NCBI GenBank assembly: GCA_002308475.1
Contig: DBVL01000042.1
Location: forward strand, 1-20,478
Length of the DNA stretch: 20,478 nt
Reading direction: 5' to 3'
Source: Spirochaetales bacterium UBA1265
Lineage (GTDB): Bacteria; Spirochaetota; Spirochaetia; Sphaerochaetales; Sphaerochaetaceae
Every line of letters begins with the position of its first letter. Positions within the stretch are counted from its first letter, which is position 1. This document shows, one piece after another, positions 15,094 to 20,478 of this stretch. Under the pieces are notes generated by a model, which was not told the DNA's origin, ran no database searches, and was given only the letters and a program-made list of their open reading frames with translations. The translations under genes were made by a program, and so were the position numbers.

Positions 15094-16050
15094 ATGGAAA
15101 TAGTCAGGATATCATTCAACGCCATAGCACCCATGTTCATCTTCATGCTCTTTGGGTATTTTCTCAAAAACAGAGGCTTTCTCCCAGAAGATGTAGCTGT
15201 AAAGATAAATAAGATAGTTTTCTTCTTTTTCATCCCCGTCATGGTCATCTGCAACATCTACGAATGTGACCTCCGCGCCGCCTTTGACCCCGTAGGCGTG
15301 GGCTTCTCAGTGGGAGTCATAATCACTTCTTTTCTTGTGAGCTGGCTCATTGTCTCCCGAGTGGAAAAAGACAGAACCATCATCCCCGTGGTCGTCCAAG
15401 GCATCTTCAAGTGCAACTATGTCATCATAGGCCTTGAGGTGGCCAAAACTTTCTTTGGGACAGACGTAGGCGTCATGGCCATACTTATCCCCTTTGTCTC
15501 TGTTGTGAACAATGTCCTTGCGGTTTATATCTTTGAGCACTACAGTGACAGGCCCAAGACCCAGTCCGCCCTCAAAAAAGCTGGTATGACAACTCTTAAA
15601 ATGCTCAAAAACCCCCTTATTTTCGGTACCATCCTCGCCATTCTCATCAATCTGAGCGGAATCAGAATCCCTTCTGTTCTTTACACAGATGTTCTGAAAA
15701 AAATTTCTTCCATGACCACACCTCTTTCATTGATAGTAATCGGTGCAGGTTTTTCCTTCTCCGGCCTCAGGAAGTACTCCAGAATGCTCACTCTCACGGT
15801 TGTGGCCAGAAACGTCATTCAGCCTCTGGTCTTCATACCACTTGCCATCCTCTGCGGTCTCTCCGGCAAGGCAGTTGCAGCTGTTGCAGTCATAACAGCC
15901 GGTCCGAATGCTGTGAATTCTTATAGCATTGCCCTTCAGATGGGCGGAAATGCAGAGCTTGCAGACCAGATTGTCATCATCACTTCCCTGGTCAGTATGG
16001 CCTCGTTATTCCTCAGCTTCTGCATTGTGGGCTGGACCGTAGGCTTCTGA
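15094..16050 (+). CDS. AEC (auxin efflux carrier)-family transporter
   Basis: A 318-residue protein with about ten hydrophobic segments. It opens ISFNAIAPMFIFMLFGYFLKNRGFLPEDVAVKINKIVFFFFIPVMVICNIYE, the standard AEC/YfdV-type N-terminus with the P-V break in the second helix. A second-half repeat (LKNPLIFGTILAILINLSGIRIPSVL, LIVIGAGFSFSGLRKY) follows. Bacterial members export or import organic acids or amino acids across the inner membrane; the substrate cannot be read from sequence. No ribosome-binding site stands out before ATG 15094, but the N-terminus fits the family. It is unrelated in function to the polysaccharide genes and marks the edge of that locus. Codons here are strikingly C-ending compared with the AT-rich genes further left. 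Confidence 0.88.
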   Translation: MEIVRISFNAIAPMFIFMLFGYFLKNRGFLPEDVAVKINKIVFFFFIPVMVICNIYECDLRAAFDPVGVGFSVGVIITSFLVSWLIVSRVEKDRTIIPVVVQGIFKCNYVIIGLEVAKTFFGTDVGVMAILIPFVSVVNNVLAVYIFEHYSDRPKTQSALKKAGMTTLKMLKNPLIFGTILAILINLSGIRIPSVLYTDVLKKISSMTTPLSLIVIGAGFSFSGLRKYSRMLTLTVVARNVIQPLVFIPLAILCGLSGKAVAAVAVITAGPNAVNSYSIALQMGGNAELADQIVIITSLVSMASLFLSFCIVGWTVGF

Positions 16051-16082
16051 TTACTGTATTTGTTCCGGATGAAAGACTGACG

Positions 16083-16111
16083 TTGACAACAGGTCTTGAT
16101 TTTCTTATCCT
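16083..16111 (+). promoter_or_regulatory. Sigma-70-like promoter of the rny operon
   Basis: A consensus -35 TTGACA (16083-16088) and a -10 TATCCT (16106-16111) are separated by the ideal 17 bases. Transcription would start near 16118, just upstream of the AGGAGG ribosome-binding site at 16122-16127. This is the best promoter in the window. Confidence 0.75.
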
Positions 16112-16132
16112 TAATGGATATAGGAGGAAAGT

Positions 16133-17665
16133 ATGGTTTCCGTAATCGTATTAATCCTTCTTTGTCTGTGTTGTTTGGGATTAGGCTGGCTTGGACGCTG
16201 GCTTTATGGAAAATTTAAGCTTACCTCAGTAGAGCAGGAAGCCGTCAGACTCAGCCAGGAGGCCGTTAGAGAGGCAGAGGCTAGGAAGAAGGAAATACTG
16301 CTGGAGGGTAGAGATAGACTTCTGAAGGAACAGCTTCAGCAGGAAAAGGAAGACCGTGAAAGACGGTCCGAACTCCAGCGTTATGAGCGTAGACTTCAGC
16401 AGAAGGAAGAGAACCTCGATAAGACCAGAGATGAACTGGAATCAGTCAAAGCTCTGCAACTGGATAAAGAAGAAAAACTGAATAATCGTGAGAAAGTTGT
16501 TTCTCAGATGGAAGAAAACTGGCAGAAGGAGCTCGAGAGAGTTGCTTCCATGACTGCCGGAGAGGCAAAAGGCATTCTTCTGGAGAGAATGGAGAATGAG
16601 GCTCGCCGTGACGGGATGGCTCTGATCAACAAGATTGAGCAGGAGACCCAGGCCAAGGCTGAGAAGGTTGCAAGAGATATTGTTGTTTCCACAATCCAGC
16701 GTCTTGCCACAGATGTCGTCTCAGAGATTACAGTCAGTTCAGTGAGTCTCCCCAGTGATGAGATGAAGGGTCGTATCATAGGCCGTGAGGGCAGAAACAT
16801 CAGGGCCCTTGAGACACTCACCGGTGTGGATATCATTATTGACGATACTCCTGAGGCTGTTGTCATTTCATGTTTTGATCCGGTTCGCAAGGAGATAGCT
16901 AGAGTTGCTCTTGAGCGCCTTGTCCAGGACGGTAGAATCCATCCGGCCAGAATTGAAGAGATAGTCACAAAGGTCACCAAGGAAGTAAACAAGATTGCTG
17001 CAGAAGAGGGTGAGAAGGTTGTCTTTGATCTTGGCTTTACAAACATGAGTCAGGAGACAATCAGGGCTCTTGGCAGACTGTTCTACAGAACCAGTTATGG
17101 CCAGAATGTCCTTAATCACAGCCGTGAGGTTTCCGTGATTGCCGGAATGATTGCAGCAGAGGTTGGGGCTAACGTGGATATTGCAAGACGTGGCGGCTTG
17201 CTACATGACATAGGTAAGGGCATTGCCTCGGAAAGCGAGGCCAACCATGCAGAGCTCGGAGCTGAGTTGGCTAGAAAGCTCGGCGAGGATCCGCGTGTTG
17301 TGAATGCCATTGAAGGACATCATGGAGATGTGGATCCGATCTGTGTTGAGAGCATTATTGTTCAGATTGCAGATGCCATCAGTGCTGCACGTCCGGGTGC
17401 CAGAAGAGAGACTCTGGACACCTACATAAAGCGTCTTGAGAGCCTTGAGGAGATAGCTGTCTCATTTGAGGGTGTTGACAAGGCCTTTGCAGTCCAGGCC
17501 GGCAGAGAGCTGAGAATTCTGGTAAATGCAGAGACTGTCTCGGATGACAAGGCCAGAGAGATTGCCAAGGGGATAGCAAGCCGCATCGAGGCAGAGCTCA
17601 GATATCCTGGTAGAATCAAGGTTACAATCATCCGCGAGATGCGTGCTGTTGAATATGCCAAATAA
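16133..17665 (+). CDS. rny: Ribonuclease Y
   Basis: A 510-residue membrane-anchored endoribonuclease that initiates mRNA decay. One N-terminal membrane helix (residues 1-20) is followed by a long charged coiled coil (about 30-185, rich in E, K, R and Q). A KH RNA-binding domain starts MKGRIIGREGRNIRALETLTGVDIIIDDTPE (211-241). An HD phosphohydrolase domain has RRGGLLHDIGKG (catalytic H358-D359) and EGHHGD (394-399). Length and domain order are those of RNase Y (YmdA). An AGGAGG ribosome-binding site is five bases from ATG 16133. It is first in an operon with ymdB and tlyA, and its last 11 bases overlap the ymdB start. Together with an outer membrane this favours a spirochaete. Confidence 0.98.
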   Translation: MVSVIVLILLCLCCLGLGWLGRWLYGKFKLTSVEQEAVRLSQEAVREAEARKKEILLEGRDRLLKEQLQQEKEDRERRSELQRYERRLQQKEENLDKTRDELESVKALQLDKEEKLNNREKVVSQMEENWQKELERVASMTAGEAKGILLERMENEARRDGMALINKIEQETQAKAEKVARDIVVSTIQRLATDVVSEITVSSVSLPSDEMKGRIIGREGRNIRALETLTGVDIIIDDTPEAVVISCFDPVRKEIARVALERLVQDGRIHPARIEEIVTKVTKEVNKIAAEEGEKVVFDLGFTNMSQETIRALGRLFYRTSYGQNVLNHSREVSVIAGMIAAEVGANVDIARRGGLLHDIGKGIASESEANHAELGAELARKLGEDPRVVNAIEGHHGDVDPICVESIIVQIADAISAARPGARRETLDTYIKRLESLEEIAVSFEGVDKAFAVQAGRELRILVNAETVSDDKAREIAKGIASRIEAELRYPGRIKVTIIREMRAVEYAK

Positions 17666-18503
17666 TTTTACGACCCTGTTGCTGGGAGATATTTATTCTG
17701 ATTCCGGCTGCGGGGCCATTCTTTTGAAGTTGCCGACTCTGCGAAAGACTTTCCATGCCGACTTTGTTATAGCAAACGGTGAGAACGCCTGTCGAGGATT
17801 CGGCATTTCTGTAGACAACATGAACCTCATGTTCAAAGCTGGTGTGGATGTAATAACTTCTGGCAACCACATCTGGCAACAGGAAGAGATTCTTCCGTTT
17901 CTGGATTCCCAGACCTGTCTGCTCAGACCTGCCAATTATTCCTCATCTGTTCCCGGTCATGGTTTCTGCATTGTTGGCAGTCCCTCTGCTGCAAGCGGAC
18001 CTTATATGGTTTCGGGCACTCCTTTCTCAAATTCAGCTGTTCTTTCTGCTGCCGGTGGTGTTGGTGTTGTCAACATTCAGGGCAGGGTGAATATGCCCAG
18101 CACCGAGGATCCGTTCAAGAGTCTTTCCGACTGTCTGAGACAGATGAAGGGAAAGGCCAGACAGATTTTTGTAGACATCCATGCTGAAAGCGGGGAGGAG
18201 AAAGAGGCTCTTGCTTTCCATGTGGCAACTCAGGTCACCGGGGTGGTGGGTACCCATATCCATGTTCAGACCTCTGACGAGAGAGTTCTCAAAGACCATA
18301 CTGCATACATAACAGACCTGGGCATGTGCGGCCCTTCCGAAAGTGTCATAGGCTGTGATGTGGAGCTTGCAATCAAGCGTCAGAAGACACAGCTGCCCAT
18401 TAAGGCTCAGGCTGCAGAGACTCCTGCCCTGATCCACGGGGTGTGTATAGTCAGTGATGCCTCCACTGGTAAAGCGCTCTCTATTGAGAGGTTCAGTAGC
18501 TGA
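17655..18503 (+). CDS. ymdB: YmdB-family metallophosphoesterase (cyclic nucleotide phosphodiesterase)
   Basis: A 282-residue two-metal phosphodiesterase of the TIGR00282/YmdB family. Metal and phosphate ligands are visible in order: GDI (D12), NGEN (E43, N44), TSGNHIW (N71, H72), RPANY, DIHAESGEEK and GTHIHVQTSDERV, then TAYITDLGMCGPSESVIG. In Bacillus YmdB hydrolyses 2',3'-cyclic nucleotides and affects biofilm and sporulation decisions; the same chemistry is expected here. I chose ATG 17655, just before the first beta-strand, over the in-frame GTG 17643. It overlaps the rny stop by 11 bases and has no clear ribosome-binding site, so translation is probably coupled. Its stop overlaps the tlyA start (TGATG). 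Confidence 0.95.
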   Translation: MPNNFTTLLLGDIYSDSGCGAILLKLPTLRKTFHADFVIANGENACRGFGISVDNMNLMFKAGVDVITSGNHIWQQEEILPFLDSQTCLLRPANYSSSVPGHGFCIVGSPSAASGPYMVSGTPFSNSAVLSAAGGVGVVNIQGRVNMPSTEDPFKSLSDCLRQMKGKARQIFVDIHAESGEEKEALAFHVATQVTGVVGTHIHVQTSDERVLKDHTAYITDLGMCGPSESVIGCDVELAIKRQKTQLPIKAQAAETPALIHGVCIVSDASTGKALSIERFSS

Positions 18504-19279
18504 TGGCAAAGCTGTCCATTATTAAGCTTTTACAGAAATACAATCCTGATTTGGACAAGGATAAGGCTACAGCCCTGATTCTGTGTCATAACGTCTATGT
18601 CAACGGAGAGCTGTGTACAGACAGCAAGAGGACTTTTGATTCTTCCGCTGTTGTTGAGATAATCTATCCCAAATATGTTTCCCGCGGTGGTTTCAAACTG
18701 GAGAAGGCTCTGGATACTTTTTCACTTCCTCCCATCTCCGGAAAGGTTGCTCTGGATGCGGGCTCTTCCACAGGTGGTTTTTCTGACTGTCTTCTGCAAC
18801 ACGGCGTATCTGCTGTGCACTGTGTGGATGTTGGGTTCAATCTGCTTGACTATAAGATCCGCTCGGATTCCCGCAGTGTTGTTCACGAGAAGTGCAATAT
18901 AATGAACATGTCTTTGCAGGATTTCGTTCCTGTCCCTGATTTTGCTGTAGCGGATCTCTCTTTCCGCTCCATCAAGGGTGCTGCTTCCCATGTTTTGTCC
19001 TTGACTTCTGAGAGGTGGATGATTGCTCTGATCAAGCCACAGTTTGAAGTTCCCCGCTGGCAGGAGAACTTCTTTGGTGTGGTTGAGGATCCTTCTCTTA
19101 TGAGAGAGACCCTTGTTTCTGTCTGGGAGAATCTGGAGAGTGAGGGAGTTGGTATCTTTGAGGCTGTTGTTTCACCAATCAAGGGACATAAGGGAAATAC
19201 TGAGTTTCTTGCCTTGCTCAAAGACAAGGGAGAAGGGAATCTGTCCTGCGAGTCCTTCATCTCCGCTTGTTTAGGATGA
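18503..19279 (+). CDS. tlyA: TlyA-family rRNA 2'-O-methyltransferase (S4 domain/FtsJ-like)
   Basis: A 258-residue protein with an N-terminal S4 RNA-binding domain (about residues 1-60, ending KYVSRGGFKLEKAL). An FtsJ-like SAM-dependent methyltransferase domain follows: DAGSSTGGFSD (85-95) is the SAM-binding loop, DVG at 109-111, ADLSFRS around 150 and IKPQFE at 177-182 with the catalytic lysine. Family members methylate 2'-hydroxyls of 16S and 23S rRNA (and affect capreomycin sensitivity in mycobacteria); the old name haemolysin is probably misleading. It starts within the ymdB stop codon (TGATG), with no separate ribosome-binding site, so it is translationally coupled. A terminator follows seven bases after its stop. 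Confidence 0.95.
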   Translation: MAKLSIIKLLQKYNPDLDKDKATALILCHNVYVNGELCTDSKRTFDSSAVVEIIYPKYVSRGGFKLEKALDTFSLPPISGKVALDAGSSTGGFSDCLLQHGVSAVHCVDVGFNLLDYKIRSDSRSVVHEKCNIMNMSLQDFVPVPDFAVADLSFRSIKGAASHVLSLTSERWMIALIKPQFEVPRWQENFFGVVEDPSLMRETLVSVWENLESEGVGIFEAVVSPIKGHKGNTEFLALLKDKGEGNLSCESFISACLG

Positions 19280-19285
19280 TAGTCT

Positions 19286-19306
19286 GAACTCAGGAGAGTT
19301 CTTTTT
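19286..19306 (+). terminator. Intrinsic terminator of the rny-ymdB-tlyA operon
   Basis: GAACTC (19286-19291), loop AGGA, and GAGTTC (19296-19301) followed by five T residues. The stem is perfect and lies just after the tlyA stop. It overlaps the last codons of the convergent gene at 19290-20120. The reverse orientation has no T-tract, so it should act on plus-strand transcripts only. Confidence 0.8.
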
Positions 19307-20120
19307 CAATCATGTCCAGAACTCTTTCTATGGTGGATTTAGTGAACCTGTGGTTTTCTCCTTCTGTTGTTATGAAAAGATCTTTGTTGATGATCAGCCC
19401 ACAGTCCAGATATGTGGCAAGCTTTGGGAAGTTTTCTGCGGCGTAGACCGGGTCATCCACTTTGCCAAAGTGCTCGAGGAAGATAAACTTTTCAGTTGTT
19501 GGATTGTAGAAGGTAAAATCAGGGTACGCTGTTATGGTATACCCGTCGTTTGTTTTCAGTTGTATCCTGTATTCATAGAGAAACGGAATGCCGCGGTTTG
19601 TTATCTCATCCGAGATTTCCACTTCACTTTTTGATCTTACAAGATATCCGCTGTTGGTTTCTCTTGTTCGTGTCTTGAATCTGTCATTCTTGATGGCTTG
19701 ATTGTCATATTCAGTTCCTGGTCCATAGGTCTCCAGGAGCTTTTTTGTAATAGGATCCTCAAGGCGGAAAGGTTTTATCAGATGCCGCTTGTCTTTTGGG
19801 ATATTAAAGAACACTCGATCAATAGGCGTAAGCCGTTCAAGAAGCTTCTCAGCTCTGCATAGAATAAGCAAGTTTTGCTCGTTTATTCTATTTAGGTGAG
19901 TGTAATAGCTCTTTTCCTCAAGAGCCTTGATTGCATCAATATTGCTCTTGCTTATGAACTTCTGTTCTCCATCCTCATAACAAAAGTAACTGACTTTAGT
20001 CTTGTATCTTTTGACAGAGAGTGTCTTGCCGGGAAGTGTGTTCAGATACTTTTTTATCTGCTTTTTCACACGTTTTGCGAGCAATATGGCCCGCTGGATT
20101 TCTAAGTTTTTTTGTTTCAT
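19290..20120 (-). CDS. Hypothetical protein with PD-(D/E)XK-like nuclease domain
   Basis: A 276-residue protein. The N-terminal half is charged and helical (rich in K, L and E). The C-terminal half carries GYLVRSKSEVEISDEITNRGIPFLYEYRI (acidic E166), then YTITAYPDFTFYNP (P200-D201) and FIFLEHFGKVDDPVYAAENFPKLATY (E216-H217). This spacing resembles a PD-(D/E)XK nuclease core, with the usual lysine of E-x-K replaced by F or H. I recall similar orphan proteins in anaerobic Firmicutes with an RSKSE...YPDF...EHFG pattern, but no function is established. AAGGGG sits only one base from the ATG, so the start is uncertain. Alone and convergent with the housekeeping operon, it has no toxin, methylase or recombinase partner here. 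Confidence 0.7.
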   Translation of the reverse strand: MKQKNLEIQRAILLAKRVKKQIKKYLNTLPGKTLSVKRYKTKVSYFCYEDGEQKFISKSNIDAIKALEEKSYYTHLNRINEQNLLILCRAEKLLERLTPIDRVFFNIPKDKRHLIKPFRLEDPITKKLLETYGPGTEYDNQAIKNDRFKTRTRETNSGYLVRSKSEVEISDEITNRGIPFLYEYRIQLKTNDGYTITAYPDFTFYNPTTEKFIFLEHFGKVDDPVYAAENFPKLATYLDCGLIINKDLFITTEGENHRFTKSTIERVLDMIEKELS

Positions 20121-20159
20121 ACCCCTTAAGACGCTTCAAAGTGTGGAAGCTTTGTTATT

Positions 20160-20176
20160 TTCCTATTTTGTAGGAA
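20160..20176. other. Small inverted repeat upstream of divergent genes
   Basis: TTCCTA (20160-20165) and TAGGAA (20171-20176) form a perfect 6-bp inverted repeat with a five-base spacer. It lies in the 199-base gap between the nuclease-like gene and der. It is a possible operator or leader hairpin. No T-tract follows. Confidence 0.2.
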
Positions 20177-20287
20177 GACTATTTGGAGTACGTTTTTTTC
20201 AATAGTGTACTGAGGTATGCTAAATGAAAAAAACCGGACTGGATAGTATTCTCAAGTAGCCGCAAACTAAATGGAATCAGGTGATTT

Positions 20288-20323
20288 ATGAAACTCTTTT
20301 TATTTGTTACTATCTTGGTATGA
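20288..20323 (+). CDS. Possible 11-codon leader peptide coupled to der
   Basis: ATG 20288 opens an 11-codon hydrophobic frame ([11 protein letters not shown]) that ends in TGA at 20321-20323, overlapping the der ATG as ATGA. A strong Shine-Dalgarno sequence AGGTGAT (20279-20285) precedes it, whereas der has none. This looks like a translational-coupling minigene. An alternative is that der starts at the in-frame GTG 20281, which would make this frame meaningless. Confidence 0.4.
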   Translation: MKLFLFVTILV

Positions 20324-20478
20324 AGAATATAGTTATCATTGGCAGACCTAATGTAGGCAAGAGCACACTTTTCAACCGGCTGGTTGGGAAAAGAAGAGCT
20401 ATTACAGATCCAACACCAGGAGTTACAAGGGATCCTATCTCAGAAAAGTGGATACTTCGCGGGCATGCTGTGAATCTT
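20320..20478 (+). CDS. der: GTPase Der/EngA, N-terminal part (3' end outside window)
   Basis: The first 53 residues ([29 protein letters not shown]...) contain the G1 P-loop GRPNVGKST and the switch-I TPGVTRDP of the first GTPase domain of Der. Der is an essential double-GTPase ribosome assembly factor that matures the 50S subunit. The family normally begins two to five residues before the first strand, so ATG 20320 fits well; the in-frame GTG 20281 would add 13 residues. No ribosome-binding site is seen directly upstream; an upstream minigene overlaps the start. The rest of the gene lies beyond the window. It is not clearly part of the rny operon, being separated by a terminator and an opposing gene. 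Confidence 0.92.
   Translation, partial: MKNIVIIGRPNVGKSTLFNRLVGKRRAITDPTPGVTRDPISEKWILRGHAVNL

Noticed and set aside
16504..17046. 180-codon antisense frame inside rny
   Set aside because: Low-complexity Ser/Ile/Arg-rich translation typical of the complement of a conserved coding gene; rny is unambiguous on the plus strand.
20186..20210. AGTAC ... GTACT inverted repeat upstream of der
   Set aside because: Five-base arms with a long spacer in AT-rich sequence are easily due to chance; no T-tract or promoter context.
1..20478. CRISPR arrays, tRNA or rRNA genes, phage genes
   Set aside because: No regularly spaced repeats, no tRNA-like cloverleaf in any intergenic gap, and no phage structural or integrase proteins in any frame.

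Overview
The window looks like a chromosomal segment of a diderm bacterium, most likely a spirochaete (Treponema/Sphaerochaeta-like). The reasoning is indirect. RNase Y, a YmdB-type phosphodiesterase, TlyA and Der lie close together, while the cell also appears to have an outer membrane: there is a signal-peptide-bearing Wzi-like beta-barrel candidate, and Wzx/Wzy-type surface polysaccharide genes. Base composition is moderately AT-rich and clearly uneven from gene to gene. No lineage marker such as rRNA is present, so the taxonomic guess is tentative. No tRNA, rRNA, CRISPR array or intact insertion sequence was seen, and no stretch over 300 bases lacks a gene.

Positions 1-15021 are a surface-polysaccharide (capsule/O-antigen-like) locus. 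UDP-glucose dehydrogenase (partial) and a UDP-glucuronate 4-epimerase-like enzyme would supply UDP-glucuronate and UDP-galacturonate. A WbaP/CpsE-type phosphoglycosyl transferase would start the repeat unit on the lipid carrier. Two GT4 and two GT2 glycosyltransferases and a TupA-like ATP-grasp protein would build or decorate it. A Wzx flippase and a Wzy/O-antigen-ligase-family membrane protein would export and polymerise it. A GDSL/SGNH esterase and a NodB-like deacetylase would edit acyl groups. A Wzi-like outer-membrane protein may anchor or assemble the polymer. An inositol-monophosphatase-family enzyme sits inside the locus. Strands alternate many times and several convergent genes share or abut their stop codons, which suggests piecemeal assembly.

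The most unusual feature lies between 2931 and 6131. Three short gene remnants sit at gene boundaries: an esterase 3' fragment (2932-2964), an internally deleted epimerase fragment (4251-4307) and a polymerase 3' fragment (6081-6130). The first two resemble the 3' parts of the esterase and epimerase genes in this window, the third that of the polymerase gene. They look like scars of past recombination or cassette exchange. The intact esterase appears to have acquired its last residues by reading the epimerase scar antisense.

Positions 15094-16050 encode an AEC-family transporter. From 16083 a clear sigma-70-like promoter drives a tightly overlapping operon rny-ymdB-tlyA, which ends in a well-formed intrinsic terminator at 19286-19306. 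A convergent orphan gene (19290-20120) encodes a PD-(D/E)XK-like putative nuclease. The window ends in the start of der (engA), which lacks its own clear ribosome-binding site. An 11-codon leader with a strong Shine-Dalgarno sequence overlaps the der start in an ATGA arrangement, suggesting translational coupling.
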